Source of the DNA: Gimesia benthica
Lineage (GTDB): Bacteria; Planctomycetota; Planctomycetia; Planctomycetales; Planctomycetaceae
Assembly: GCF_009720525.1 (NCBI RefSeq)
Contig: NZ_CP043930.1
Span: 4,496,501-4,560,500, forward strand
Direction: 5' to 3'
Length of the DNA stretch: 64,000 nt
Below the pieces are notes generated by a model that searched no databases, had not been told where the DNA came from, and was given only the letters and a program-made list of their open reading frames with translations. Both the position numbers and the translations under genes were made by a program. Shown piece by piece: positions 28,564 through 38,393 of this stretch; position 1 is the stretch's first letter, and every line of letters begins with the position of its first letter.

Positions 28564-29718
28564 GTGCAGACTGTGAGTCTAACCCGTCGCGAAGTCATCG
28601 ACTCAGCGGAAACGCTGGTAATTAAAATTGGAACAAACGTTCTCTCCTGCCCGGACGATACACTCGACCCCGCACGGATCGAAACGCTGGCCGAACAGAT
28701 TCACCGTGTCAAAATGACCGGCCGCAAAGTCGTCGTCGTTTCCAGTGGTGCCATCGGTGCCGGCATGGGTTTACTGGGGCTCAAAGAACGCCCCCGCGAT
28801 CTGGGGCACCTGCAGGCCTCCGCCGCTGTCGGACAGGCGCACCTCATCCGTCGCTATGACCGCTACTTACGCAAACACGGCTATCATGCCGCCCAGCTGC
28901 TCGTCACCGCCAACGATTTCAAAAACCGGACGCGCTACCTCAATGTACGTAACACCATCCATACGCTGTTTGAGTATGGTGCCGTCCCGATTGTGAATGA
29001 AAACGACACCGTCAGCATCCAGGAAATCAAGTTCGGCGATAACGATCACCTGGCCGCTATGGTCACCAGCCTGGTCAAAAAGCCGCTGCTGGTGATCCTC
29101 TCCGTCGTCGACGGTCTTTATAATGGCGATCCGAAATCTCCCGACAGTACCCGCATCTCTTCAGTGCAGGACTGGACACCCGAATTACTCGCGCTGGCGA
29201 CCGACGACAGCAGCTCGCGGGGCACCGGGGGCATGAAATCAAAACTGCAGGCAGTCCGCTCGGCGACCGCCGTCGGTGAGAATGTCATTATCGCCAACGG
29301 AACTCAGGAAGGGATTCTGGATCGCATCCTGCAGGGCGAGGATGTCGGTACGCTGTTTCACGCCCAGGGTGCCTCGGTTTCTGCCTGGAAACGCTGGATC
29401 GGCTATACCATCCGCCCCAAGGGACGCTTTCATCTTGATGAAGGCGCCACCCGCGCCATTCGCGAAGGGGGCAAGTCGCTCCTGGCGATCGGCATCCGCT
29501 CGATTGATGGCACTTTCGAAAGCGGCGAAGCAGTCACCCTCGTCAGTCCCAGCGGAGAAGAATTTGCTCGGGGGCTGACCAATTACAATTCCGCCGATCT
29601 GGCAAAAATCATCATGCACCGTTCCGATCAGATCGCTTCCATCCTGGGATCAGTTCCTTATTCGGAAGTGATTCACCGCGACAACCTGGCCGTCCTGGAA
29701 AATCATCCTGCAGTCTAG
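28564..29718 (+). CDS. proB: Glutamate 5-kinase ProB
   Basis: 384 aa, GTG start at 28564 (a second GTG at 28573 is possible). Amino acid kinase domain with VIKIGTNVL (~19-27), [10 protein letters not shown] (~59-68), IVNENDTVS (~141-149) and [11 protein letters not shown] (~155), then [11 protein letters not shown] (~219). A C-terminal PUA domain starts at ~285. ATP-dependent phosphorylation of glutamate, the first step of proline synthesis. It is followed 11 bp later by a small membrane protein gene, likely the same transcript. The AT-rich spacer to purF (28383-28563) should contain both promoters. Confidence 0.95.
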   Translation: MQTVSLTRREVIDSAETLVIKIGTNVLSCPDDTLDPARIETLAEQIHRVKMTGRKVVVVSSGAIGAGMGLLGLKERPRDLGHLQASAAVGQAHLIRRYDRYLRKHGYHAAQLLVTANDFKNRTRYLNVRNTIHTLFEYGAVPIVNENDTVSIQEIKFGDNDHLAAMVTSLVKKPLLVILSVVDGLYNGDPKSPDSTRISSVQDWTPELLALATDDSSSRGTGGMKSKLQAVRSATAVGENVIIANGTQEGILDRILQGEDVGTLFHAQGASVSAWKRWIGYTIRPKGRFHLDEGATRAIREGGKSLLAIGIRSIDGTFESGEAVTLVSPSGEEFARGLTNYNSADLAKIIMHRSDQIASILGSVPYSEVIHRDNLAVLENHPAV

Positions 29719-29729
29719 GAGACAATTCA

Positions 29730-30272
29730 ATGTGGTTTACCGAAACAGCCATTCCCCCCATTGCCATCTGCTCCGTGATTGCAGCCATCCTGTTTATCCA
29801 GTGGTATCTGAGGAGACAGTCAAAATACCTCGTGGGCATGGCAATTGCCCTGGTCATGCTGGGGGTTTCCTATCTGGTTGAAATCAGCATCGTGACGCCT
29901 CGCGAACGTGTCGAAGCCGACCTGTATGCACTGGCCGATGCATTTCAGCACAAACAAGTAGATGCGACAATGGGCTACATCAGCCCCCGCGCAATTCCGC
30001 TGCAAACCCTGGTCATGCTGGCGCTGAATACAGTCACCATCGACGGAGATCTGCGGATTACCGACGTCGAAACAGAAATGCTGGCCGATGACTCGATCGC
30101 CAAAACGCATTTTCGTGCCAATGGCGCGGCCACCTTTCGGGGCATCAGCGGTCGCGCCCCCACCCGCTGGGAACTGACCTGGCAGCAGATCGGGGGCGAA
30201 TGGAAGGTCACTGAGGCCCGGCGACTGAACCCGATCACCGGCGACGAACTGCAGCCAATGGCCGTTCGCTGA
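29730..30272 (+). CDS. Two-span membrane protein with NTF2/SnoaL-like domain
   Basis: 180 aa. Two membrane helices at about 8-26 and 33-53. The rest (ERVEADLYALADAFQHKQVDATMGYISPRA through WELTWQQIGGEWKVTEARRLNP) has the helix-then-sheet order of NTF2/SnoaL-like domains. Ribosome site GGAG precedes ATG 29730, eleven bases after the proB stop. Function unknown; the link with proB is positional. Confidence 0.75.
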   Translation: MWFTETAIPPIAICSVIAAILFIQWYLRRQSKYLVGMAIALVMLGVSYLVEISIVTPRERVEADLYALADAFQHKQVDATMGYISPRAIPLQTLVMLALNTVTIDGDLRITDVETEMLADDSIAKTHFRANGAATFRGISGRAPTRWELTWQQIGGEWKVTEARRLNPITGDELQPMAVR

Positions 30273-30284
30273 GCAGACCGAAGA

Positions 30285-31265
30285 TTATCTCTGGGCCACT
30301 TTGTAACCCTTGGGGTAACCCAGGGTCCGGGCAAAAAACTCTTCCATCATCGGAAATGTCTGGGTCTGGTCTCTCAAAAAGACCGCGTGGCCGGCACTGT
30401 CACTGCGATAGTAAGTCACATCCCGGGCACCGGCAGATTTCAACGCAGCCACGAACTGGTCTGCCTGGCTTACATCCACGAAGGGATCCAGTACGCCATG
30501 CATCACAAGCATCGGCGGGGCATCCGCACGGACGTAAGTGATCGGCGAGATTTTCGCGACTTCCGTTTTCAATTCGTCTTCGTTCTTCCATGTCAAATGG
30601 ATCATCCGCGGGAGATGCTCGATGCCATCTGCCCAGCTCAGGTAGTCTGTCGGCGTCGCGGTCACACAGAATGCATTCAGTTGGCTGGACTGGTCGCGCC
30701 AGGGGGCACTTGAGTCTACCTGCTGACCCTGTTTCATCAATCCGACCAGGCAGACCATGGAACCGCCGTTCGCATTTCCAAAGGCGCCAATTCGTTCCGG
30801 ATCAATCTGGTATTTATCTGCATGTGCCCGCATCCAGCGAATGGCGCACTTCAGATCTTCCAGGCAGTCAGCAAAGGGGGTGTCATCTGAATGACGATGA
30901 TAAAGGCTGACGCAGACATACCCTTTGCGGGCGTAATGCAGGGGACCTGTCCGAGAGTGTCGAGTCGTATTGTTTCCGCCTGAACCACCCCCGGCATAAA
31001 CAAAGACCAGGGCCGGACGTGGTTGAGTTTCCGCCTGCTGAGGCAGTACCAGGTTCATCCGCCAGCGGGTCTTTTTGCCGGGGTGATAGACAACATCATC
31101 GATGACTTTTAAGTCTTTGGGCAGGGGCACAATATTCGAACGGGGAATGGAACTCAGCTGGCGCGCCGGTTCTTTCTCCTGCTTTTTTTCCCCGTCCGGG
31201 ATCAGGCAGGCTACGATTCCCAGAAAAACGATTCCCAAAACGACACGTGTTACGAAAACCGGCAT
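30285..31265 (-). CDS. Secreted alpha/beta hydrolase homologue lacking the catalytic serine
   Basis: 326 aa from ATG 31265. N-terminal hydrophobic segment ~7-22, possibly a lipoprotein signal (IVAC). It follows the fold of the esterase at 7004-7960: AIRWMRAHADKY...RIGAFGNANGGS, DPFVDVSQAD and DSAGHAVFL. The nucleophile elbow reads GNANGG, so the Ser of GxSxG is Ala165 (codon at 30771-30773). The oxyanion HGGG is YAGGG. Asp and His are retained. It is therefore probably a pseudo-hydrolase, perhaps carbohydrate-binding, unless another residue serves. Divergent from the PSCyt1 operon. Confidence 0.85.
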   Translation of the reverse strand: MPVFVTRVVLGIVFLGIVACLIPDGEKKQEKEPARQLSSIPRSNIVPLPKDLKVIDDVVYHPGKKTRWRMNLVLPQQAETQPRPALVFVYAGGGSGGNNTTRHSRTGPLHYARKGYVCVSLYHRHSDDTPFADCLEDLKCAIRWMRAHADKYQIDPERIGAFGNANGGSMVCLVGLMKQGQQVDSSAPWRDQSSQLNAFCVTATPTDYLSWADGIEHLPRMIHLTWKNEDELKTEVAKISPITYVRADAPPMLVMHGVLDPFVDVSQADQFVAALKSAGARDVTYYRSDSAGHAVFLRDQTQTFPMMEEFFARTLGYPKGYKVAQR

Positions 31266-31422
31266 TGCGCCCCTCAACACTTCCTATGAAATTGAAACTG
31301 AAAAACAGTACTCAAACAAACCCCAGATCCGGCCAAAAGTGTTCCTCACTTTTTTGAAAATGGGAAATAAATTTTCTGCCCTGCTCCCAATCTGCCTCAG
31401 AAATTCGATTTTTGATTTGCAA

Positions 31423-31436
31423 GATTATATATAATC
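31423..31436. promoter_or_regulatory. 14-bp perfect palindrome, candidate operator
   Basis: GATTATATATAATC in the 284-bp divergent spacer between the pseudo-hydrolase (-) and the PSCyt1 operon (+). The operon ends with a GntR-family regulator gene, whose dimer could bind such a site (inference). It may also simply be promoter AT-rich DNA. Confidence 0.4.
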
Positions 31437-31549
31437 TGACAGAATAATAGATTATCTGGGCTTGCCAGGACCTCCCGCACAGGGACCATAATGAGTGTAT
31501 TCGTCTCCCGCCTGAGTCTCTGAATCAATTAACACAAAGAAGATCTGCC

Positions 31550-34500
31550 ATGTTAGCGCGTACATGTCTGCTCTGTCTGATTCCTCTGGTATTGGTATCA
31601 CCCCTCGGTGCTGCGGAAGCGCCGCCCGAAGCGAAACAAAAGGTCGATTTTGAGAAACAGGTTTTCCCCCTGTTGCAGTCGAAGTGCTTCGATTGTCACA
31701 ACGCCGACACCCAGGAAAGCAAGTTCCGTCTCGACCGCAAAGCAGGCCTGCTCCGAGGGGGCGATTCGGGTGAACCAGCTATCATTCCCGGCCAGAGCGC
31801 GAAGAGTCACCTGCTCAAACTGGTACGGGGAGAAGAGGCCGGCCTGCTGATGCCCCCCGACGAATCCGAACGACTCACCGCAGAACAGATCCAGCTCCTG
31901 GCGGACTGGATCGATCAGGGAGCACCGTGGCCCGGACCAGACGGCGTCGTCAAACAGGAAAAACGGACGACCGATCACTGGTCCTTTCAGCCTCTGGCCA
32001 AAGTCACGCCCCCGGATACCAAAAACGCCTGGGTCCGTTCCGGCATCGACGCCTTCATTCTGGATCGTCTTCAGCAGAAACAGTTGACCCATAATCCCCG
32101 CGCCGATCGCAGAACACTCATCCGTCGGCTCTACCTGGACCTCCTCGGTCTCCCGCCAACGCCCGCTGAAGTCGAACGCTTCGTGAACGACGATAGCCCC
32201 GACGCCTGGGAGAAACTGGTCAACGCCACACTCAACAACCCCCACTACGGAGAACGCTGGGCCCGCTACTGGCTCGATCTCGTCCGCTTCGCCGAAACGC
32301 ATGGCTTCGAAACCAACCGCGAACGACCGCATGCCTGGCCTTACCGCGACTATGTCATTCAATCACTCAACGCAGACAAGCCCTACAACCAGTTCATCAA
32401 AGAACAGATTGCCGGCGACATTTTGGGTGACCCGACCGGCACCGCTTATCTCGTCGCGGGCCCCTACGATCAGGTCAAAAGCCCCGACATCAACCTGACC
32501 CTCATGCAGCGTCAGAACGAACTCGACGACATGATCAATACCACGGGAACCGCTTTCCTGGGCCTCACCCTGGGGTGTGCCCGCTGTCACAATCATAAGT
32601 TCGATCCTGTGACCCAGGCCGACTACTATTCGATGCAGGCCATCTTCGCCGGCGTCAGGCACGGCGACCGCAGTCTGCCGATACCCGCATCACAACAGAA
32701 GGAAATCCGCCAGAAACAGACGCGTATCGCGAAGCTCAAATCCGAACTGGAACCCTATCGCCGCCGAACCGAGTCCCACCGCTTCGTTTCCATCGACGAT
32801 CAACTTTCGCCGGAAAACACGTCTCCTCGTCTCGAAGTCCTGCAGACGCGTGCCGGTTTCGGCGCCAATCCCGCAGGCACCGATCCAGGCGCAAAGGACG
32901 ATCCCGGCAGCCCCACTCGCTCGCCCAACCTGAGTGGCGGTAAATACAGCTGGTGGAAAAACGAGCCGGGCAAACCCCTGGTCGCCTGGAAGCCCGGGCA
33001 AACCGGCGACTATCGCCTCTGGCTCTCCTGGGGCTGTGGATACGAGTCGCACAGCACCGATGTCCGATATGTTCTGGACCGCGATGGAAACCCGCAGACC
33101 ACAGATGACTGGCAGGAAGTCGCCCAGGTCGATCAGCAACGCTTTGCCGATGGAACGAAACCAGCCCGTAGAGCAGCCCTCTGGAGTGGTTTCCACGATG
33201 CAGGGATCGTCACGCTCGAACCGCAGAATGCACTGCTCCTGGTGGGCGGCAAACACGGCACCGCTGTGACCGCGGACCTCATCCTCTGGGAGTCAGTGAC
33301 TCTCTCCCCCTCCGATCAGAGCCTGCCCAAACCAGCCTTCCGGAAACCGGTGCAACCGACCCACAATGTGGAACGCATCAGCCCTGTCGAAACCCGCTTC
33401 GTACGTTTTACGGTTCACGCCACTAACAGCAGTGCTCCCTGTCTGGATGAACTGGAAATCTTCTCCGGCGGGCAGAACGTCGCCCTCGCTTCCGCAGGCG
33501 CAAAAGCCACCTGTTCCAGTGCGTTGCCCGGATATCCGATTCACAAGCTGGAACACATCAACGACGGCAAATACGGCAACAGCCGCAGCTGGATTTCCCA
33601 CGAGAACGGCGGCGGCTGGATTCAAATTGAACTCCCGCAGACCACAACCATCGATCGCATCGAATGGGGCCGTGATCGCGAAGGCAGATACAGCGACCGC
33701 GTCCCCGTCGACTATGTCATCGAGGTCTCAGAGACCGGCACTGACTGGCAGACGATCGCCGGCTCCAGTGACCGACTTCCCCTCACGCTGCCTGCAGATA
33801 CACTCCAGGCCGCCAGCACCACCTACCATTTCGACCACCTGCCCGCCAAAGAAGCTCAGGCTGGGAAACAGCTACTCGCTGAACTGAAGCAACAACAGGG
33901 CGACCTCAAACGCCTGCAGAAATCAGACATCGTCTATGCAGGTAAATTCATGCCACCTGGACCGACCCACCGCCTCTATCGAGGCGAACCCCTGGCCAAA
34001 CGGGAACAGGTTCCGCCCAATGCCCCCGAGATCTTTACCGATCTGAAACTGAGTACCACTGCTCCCGAAAACGAACGCCGCAAACGGCTGGCCGAGTGGA
34101 TCGCTTCTCCAGAGAATCCACTGACCGCCCGCGTCATCGTGAACCGCCTCTGGCAGTTCCACTTCGGTAAGGGACTGGTGACAACACCCAGCGACTTCGG
34201 AGCCGGCGGCGTACCACCCACGCACCCCGAACTGCTCGACTGGCTCGCGCAGGAACTGATCGCACATGACTGGTCCCTCAAACACATTCATCGCCTGATT
34301 CTTAACTCCGCCACGTATCAGCAGTCAGGGCAACCCAATCCCCGGGCACTCAAAGTTGATGCCGCCTCCCAGCTCTGGTGGCGTTTCCCGCCACGCCGTC
34401 TTGAAGCCGAACCGATCCGCGATTCGATCCTCGCGGTGACCGGCGTATTGGATCTGAAAATGGGCGGACCCGGTTTCAGTGCTTTCGAAGTCGAAGCAGA

Positions 34501-34909
34501 GAACGTGCGGCACTATCACCCCAAGAAAAACTACGGTCCCGCTGACTGGCGCCGCATGATCTACATGACCAAAGTCCGTATGGAACAGGATTCCGTCTTC
34601 GGTCTGTTCGACTGTCCCGACGCCGCCACCTCCGTCGCCAAACGCAGTCGCTCCACAACGCCGCTGCAGGCTTTGAATCTGTTCAACAGCCGGTTCCTGC
34701 TGCAACAGGCCGACCTGTTCGCCCAGCGTCTGGAACGCGAACATCCCGGCGATCAACGGGCCCAGGTTAAACGGGCTTTCGAACTCTGTTATTCGCGTCC
34801 CCCTACCGAGTCCGAACTGAGCGACTCCGTCCAGTTCATCCAGGCGGAAAAACTGCCCGCCTTCTGTCGGGCTCTGCTCAACAGTAACGAGCTTCTGTTT
34901 ATTCAATAG
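31550..34909 (+). CDS. PSCyt1/DUF1549/DUF1553 secreted protein with embedded discoidin-like domain
   Basis: 1119 aa. Signal peptide (~1-22), then planctomycete cytochrome-c-like domain PSCyt1 with CFDCH (46-50) and MPPDE (~102). DUF1549 follows (WVRSGIDAFILDRL through YGERWARYWLDL), with a second CARCHNHKFDP site (~345). A central insert includes an F5/8-type-C (discoidin) sandwich (~620-740, LDELEIFSGGQNVALASAGAKA, GGGWIQIELPQT). DUF1553 (ENPLTARVIVNRLWQFHFGKGLV onward) ends the protein. Such proteins are exported, probably heme-binding, and are always found with DUF1501 genes, as here 30 bp downstream. Biochemical role unproven. Confidence 0.93.
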   Translation: MLARTCLLCLIPLVLVSPLGAAEAPPEAKQKVDFEKQVFPLLQSKCFDCHNADTQESKFRLDRKAGLLRGGDSGEPAIIPGQSAKSHLLKLVRGEEAGLLMPPDESERLTAEQIQLLADWIDQGAPWPGPDGVVKQEKRTTDHWSFQPLAKVTPPDTKNAWVRSGIDAFILDRLQQKQLTHNPRADRRTLIRRLYLDLLGLPPTPAEVERFVNDDSPDAWEKLVNATLNNPHYGERWARYWLDLVRFAETHGFETNRERPHAWPYRDYVIQSLNADKPYNQFIKEQIAGDILGDPTGTAYLVAGPYDQVKSPDINLTLMQRQNELDDMINTTGTAFLGLTLGCARCHNHKFDPVTQADYYSMQAIFAGVRHGDRSLPIPASQQKEIRQKQTRIAKLKSELEPYRRRTESHRFVSIDDQLSPENTSPRLEVLQTRAGFGANPAGTDPGAKDDPGSPTRSPNLSGGKYSWWKNEPGKPLVAWKPGQTGDYRLWLSWGCGYESHSTDVRYVLDRDGNPQTTDDWQEVAQVDQQRFADGTKPARRAALWSGFHDAGIVTLEPQNALLLVGGKHGTAVTADLILWESVTLSPSDQSLPKPAFRKPVQPTHNVERISPVETRFVRFTVHATNSSAPCLDELEIFSGGQNVALASAGAKATCSSALPGYPIHKLEHINDGKYGNSRSWISHENGGGWIQIELPQTTTIDRIEWGRDREGRYSDRVPVDYVIEVSETGTDWQTIAGSSDRLPLTLPADTLQAASTTYHFDHLPAKEAQAGKQLLAELKQQQGDLKRLQKSDIVYAGKFMPPGPTHRLYRGEPLAKREQVPPNAPEIFTDLKLSTTAPENERRKRLAEWIASPENPLTARVIVNRLWQFHFGKGLVTTPSDFGAGGVPPTHPELLDWLAQELIAHDWSLKHIHRLILNSATYQQSGQPNPRALKVDAASQLWWRFPPRRLEAEPIRDSILAVTGVLDLKMGGPGFSAFEVEAENVRHYHPKKNYGPADWRRMIYMTKVRMEQDSVFGLFDCPDAATSVAKRSRSTTPLQALNLFNSRFLLQQADLFAQRLEREHPGDQRAQVKRAFELCYSRPPTESELSDSVQFIQAEKLPAFCRALLNSNELLFIQ

Positions 34910-34939
34910 GTCAACTTCACCAGGCATTGAGAGTCACAC

Positions 34940-36457
34940 ATGAGCGCTCCTCAAAACCCGTTTCCCGCGAATCGTCATCTGCTTAACCGCAGAAACTTCC
35001 TCGGTCAGACAGTCAGCGGTTTGAGCAGTATCGCCTTCTCCGCGATGCTCGCCGAACAGCATCTGCTTGCCGCGGAGAAGGAACCCCGGTTGACCGTGGG
35101 TGGCAAAGCACCCATCCGGCCCGAAATCGATCCCGGTAAACCCTTCGCCCCCCGCGATGCCCACTTCCCGGCGGCAGCGAAAAATGTCATCGTCATTTTC
35201 TGCTCCGGCGCCTGCAGTCATCTGGACACCTTCGACTACAAACCGTCGCTCGTCAAAATGCATGGCAAGCCGATGCCTGGCGGCGACAAACTCGTCACCT
35301 TCCAGGGGCAGCAGGGGAATCTCACTCAGAGTCCGTGGAAGTTCAAACCGCGGGGCGAATCGGGCAAGATGATTTCCGACCTGGTGCCCCACCTCGGGGA
35401 ACTGGCCGACGACATCTGCTTCCTGCATTCCATCAAAGGCAAGACCAACACACACGGCCCGGGCGAAAACTACATGTCGACTGGCTTCACCCTCGACGGT
35501 TTCCCCAGTATGGGCGCCTGGACCAGCTACGCTCTGGGGAGCGAAAATCAGGACCTCCCGTCCTACGTCGCGATTCCCGATCCCCGCGGCACGCCGCAGG
35601 CTTCCGTCAATAACTGGGGGCCCGGATTCCTCCCCGCGGCTTTCCAGGGAACCGATTTCAACGCCGCCCAGCCCATTCGTAACCTCGATCGCCCCGTGTC
35701 TATCGATGCAAAAACCGATCGCGCCACCCGCAGTTTTCTGCAAAGGCTCAATGAACAACATCTGGCCCGTTTCCCCGGCGATTCCGAACTCGCGGCCCGC
35801 ATCTCCAGCTACGAACTGGCTGCCCGCATGCAGCTCAGTGTCCCCGAGATCAGCGATCTCTCGCAGGAATCAGACAGCATACTGCACATGTACGGCATCG
35901 ATGACAGCGAAAACCAGCTCAAAGCGGCTTATGCGAAAAACTGTCTCCTCGCCCGCCGCTTAATTGAGAAAGGCGTCCGCTTCGTTCAGCTCTTCAACGG
36001 TGCCTACCAGACAGGCGGGGAAGGGGTCAGCAACTGGGACGGACACAAAAAGATCAAGGATCAGTACAGCATCCACGGTCCGGTCCTCGACCAGCCCACC
36101 GCAGCCCTCATCAAAGACCTCAAACAGCGCGGCCTGCTCGAAGACACGCTGGTCGTCTGGTGTACCGAATTCGGTCGCATGCCCACCTTCCAGAAAGGGG
36201 CCAGCGGTCGCGACCACAATCCCGAAGGCTTCACCTGCTGGCTCGCCGGTGCCGGCGTCAAAGCCCCCTTTACCTACGGAGCCACGGACGAGTTCGGCTA
36301 CAAGGCCGTCGACAATGTCGTCACCGTCCACGACTTCCACGCGACGATTCTCCACCTGCTCGGACTGGATCACGAACGCCTGACCTTCTATCACAACGGC
36401 CTCGAACGCCGACTCACCGATGTAGAAGGGACCGTCGTGAAAGAGATCCTGGCCTGA
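34940..36457 (+). CDS. DUF1501 family Tat-exported protein
   Basis: 505 aa. N-terminal twin-arginine motif RRNFLG (17-22) and a hydrophobic stretch ending LLAAEK. The DUF1501 domain is of sulfatase/alkaline-phosphatase-like fold, with [14 protein letters not shown] (~91), [17 protein letters not shown] (~165), [13 protein letters not shown] and [23 protein letters not shown] (~409-431), the last two carrying conserved metal-type Asp/His. It is the constant partner of the PSCyt1/DUF1553 protein and is co-transcribed with it. Function not established. Confidence 0.93.
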   Translation: MSAPQNPFPANRHLLNRRNFLGQTVSGLSSIAFSAMLAEQHLLAAEKEPRLTVGGKAPIRPEIDPGKPFAPRDAHFPAAAKNVIVIFCSGACSHLDTFDYKPSLVKMHGKPMPGGDKLVTFQGQQGNLTQSPWKFKPRGESGKMISDLVPHLGELADDICFLHSIKGKTNTHGPGENYMSTGFTLDGFPSMGAWTSYALGSENQDLPSYVAIPDPRGTPQASVNNWGPGFLPAAFQGTDFNAAQPIRNLDRPVSIDAKTDRATRSFLQRLNEQHLARFPGDSELAARISSYELAARMQLSVPEISDLSQESDSILHMYGIDDSENQLKAAYAKNCLLARRLIEKGVRFVQLFNGAYQTGGEGVSNWDGHKKIKDQYSIHGPVLDQPTAALIKDLKQRGLLEDTLVVWCTEFGRMPTFQKGASGRDHNPEGFTCWLAGAGVKAPFTYGATDEFGYKAVDNVVTVHDFHATILHLLGLDHERLTFYHNGLERRLTDVEGTVVKEILA

Positions 36458-36520
36458 AAAGTGTGAGTGAGTTGAGTTACACGACCGAAAAGTAAATTTA
36501 ATTTCAAAGAGTAAAAGTGA

Positions 36521-37213
36521 ATGGCTGCAGTTGTTTCAAAAGAGTTAATGCACGGATCCCGTCGCCAGACCCTGGTTCAGCAGGTCCTGCTCAAGTTTTT
36601 TCAGGGTGAATACCAGCCCAACCAGCGGATGACCGTCCAGTCCCTCGCCCGCGAATGGAACGTCAGTGCCACCCCGGTGCGCGAGGCACTCGTCGAACTG
36701 GAAGGCATCGGCATCGTCGATATCTATCCCAACCGGGGCGCCGTCCTGCGGAACTTCGGTGCCAGGGAACTTCGCGAAATCTGTCAGGTCCGCCGCATCC
36801 TCGAAAGTGAAGCCGCCCGCTGTGCCTGCGGCCACATCACACCCCACGAACTCGCCCAGCTGGAACAGATCTTCACCGAGCTTTCTACTGCCAAGCGGAC
36901 CGTGGTCTGGTCGGAAAAGACCCAGGAATGGGACGACTACCTGCATGAACTCATTTACCGCGCCTGCGACAGCGAACGGCTGGTGCTCGAAATCAGCCGC
37001 TACAAAGCCCTGCATCGCACACTCAGACAGGTCCGTCACAACAAACGGCAGAACGTCAAAGACTACGACCGCATGGAAGAAAACGCAGAGCACCTGCGCA
37101 TCGTCCAGGCCCTCGCCTCCGGAGATCCGGAAGCAGCCGCCCAGGCAATGAACGATCATCTCGCCCAGACCCCCATCGGCCTGGTGCGCGATCTGTTCGA
37201 ACAAGAGGCATAA
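36521..37213 (+). CDS. GntR-family transcriptional regulator (FCD subfamily)
   Basis: 230 aa. N-terminal winged helix (~10-75, LAREWNVSATPVREALVELEGIGIVDIYPNRGAVL is the GntR signature). A helical FCD effector domain follows (ELREICQVRRILESEAAR; later HEL, and the ligand-type His in EENAEHLRIVQALASGD). It is 63 bp after the DUF1501 gene on the same strand and likely controls that operon in response to a small carboxylated metabolite (inference from the family). Confidence 0.9.
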   Translation: MAAVVSKELMHGSRRQTLVQQVLLKFFQGEYQPNQRMTVQSLAREWNVSATPVREALVELEGIGIVDIYPNRGAVLRNFGARELREICQVRRILESEAARCACGHITPHELAQLEQIFTELSTAKRTVVWSEKTQEWDDYLHELIYRACDSERLVLEISRYKALHRTLRQVRHNKRQNVKDYDRMEENAEHLRIVQALASGDPEAAAQAMNDHLAQTPIGLVRDLFEQEA

Positions 37214-37444
37214 AGGGTGGGAAACCCTGTTCCAACCCATTTATCAGGCGAAAAGGGGCTCCATTTGGTGTTCGCGGGAATTTCATTAAAGATCTGCCCG
37301 CTGAATGCTGATCTAGTCTTAAATATTCGTGTCATTTCCGTTGGAATCCTTCCAACCGATTCAGCCGGCCTATTTTATGAAGAGAATAGTGAGAACCATT
37401 GACGGCTTCTCCGTGTCTCTCTAAACTGTGCCACTAACAAGTCA

Positions 37445-37519
37445 CGGGGCGTAGCTCAGCTTGGCTAGAGCGCTTGCTTTGGGAGCAAGAGGTCGCACGT
37501 TCGAATCGTGTCGCCCCGA
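37445..37519 (+). tRNA. tRNA-Pro (anticodon TGG)
   Basis: Complete cloverleaf: acceptor CGGGGCG / CGCCCCG (37445-37451 / 37512-37518) with discriminator A, D-arm GCTC/GAGC, anticodon stem CTTGC/GCAAG around loop TTTGGGA giving TGG, and T-arm with TTCGAAT loop. No CCA is encoded. Confidence 0.97.
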
Positions 37520-37589
37520 CTTTTAAACCCCCTCTGGTAATGGACTTACGAGATTCTGTCTCGCACACTGCCATCAGAAACCGGGACAA

Positions 37590-37619
37590 AAAAAATCGCG
37601 ATTCACTCGCGATTTTTTT
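37590..37619. terminator. Terminator-like hairpin
   Basis: A-rich stem AAAAAATCGCGA (37590-37601) / TCGCGATTTTTT (37607-37618), loop TTCAC. Symmetric, so it can act on either strand; it follows the tRNA gene by ~70 bp. Confidence 0.75.
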
Positions 37620-37766
37620 ATGCGCGGTGCCTGACGCAGGCCGCAGCTGGTCATAATATCATCTCCAGGTGTTAGTATCACATGCTCAGTTTCTGGGACA
37701 CCTGGCTTTTACCTGAATTTTCTTGCGTGATTCAGTTCTCAACAGACTTTCGGGAGAATGACTTTC

Positions 37767-38246
37767 ATGGGCGTCTATTATTACTACGTCAACGAAACCA
37801 GATCTCAATATTTCTGTATCGATCCATCGGGACGAGACATCAAGCAATATGCGGTGGGGCATAATATTGGTTCCCGGGCATTCAGCTATCTGCTACTCGA
37901 CAAAAACGAATACGCAACCGGCGTGAAAGACCATCCGCTGGTAGGCAGTTGGATGGGCGATCGCTGCTATATTACCGGAGATGATTACTGCACCAGCTTC
38001 GCAGGAATTCAGACCGAGTATGAGGATATTGGCCAGCAGGTTATCGAGTTAATGGTCCACAACGATCCCTGGGAACTGCTGCAGTATGGAGGCGTCGACT
38101 GGCTACTGGATCTCATCCAGCAAAGCGGGCAATTCGTCACGATTACCAACGAAATGCGCAAGCGGATGTCCCATGTATTCCGCTGCGCCCGCCAAGAGTC
38201 ACCAAGTGAAGATCTGGACCGAATCTGTGAAGCATTGAAACGCTGA
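37767..38246 (+). CDS. Protein of unknown function
   Basis: 159 aa from ATG 37767. GGGAGA lies about ten bases upstream, whereas an in-frame ATG at 37758 is too close to that site. The sequence MGVYYYYVNETRSQYFCIDPSGRD, then LLLDKNEYATGVKDHPLVGSWMGDRCYITGDD, is acidic and soluble with no signal peptide. Family not recognised. The next gene follows after ~150 bp. Confidence 0.65.
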   Translation: MGVYYYYVNETRSQYFCIDPSGRDIKQYAVGHNIGSRAFSYLLLDKNEYATGVKDHPLVGSWMGDRCYITGDDYCTSFAGIQTEYEDIGQQVIELMVHNDPWELLQYGGVDWLLDLIQQSGQFVTITNEMRKRMSHVFRCARQESPSEDLDRICEALKR

Positions 38247-38393
38247 ATGGGCTTAAAAAAGGACGGCTTGATTTTCGAGACTTTCGTGATTTATCATTTC
38301 GGCAAATCGTGGCAGTTTTTGAAACCACACAAAAAGATTGCTAACCTGAACCAGGCAGGCCACTCTTCCCCGTCAGAAGCCAAAGGAACTCTC

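Noticed and set aside
37474..37656. Open frame over the tRNA-Pro gene and terminator
   Set aside because: It starts inside a clear tRNA cloverleaf and runs through the terminator.
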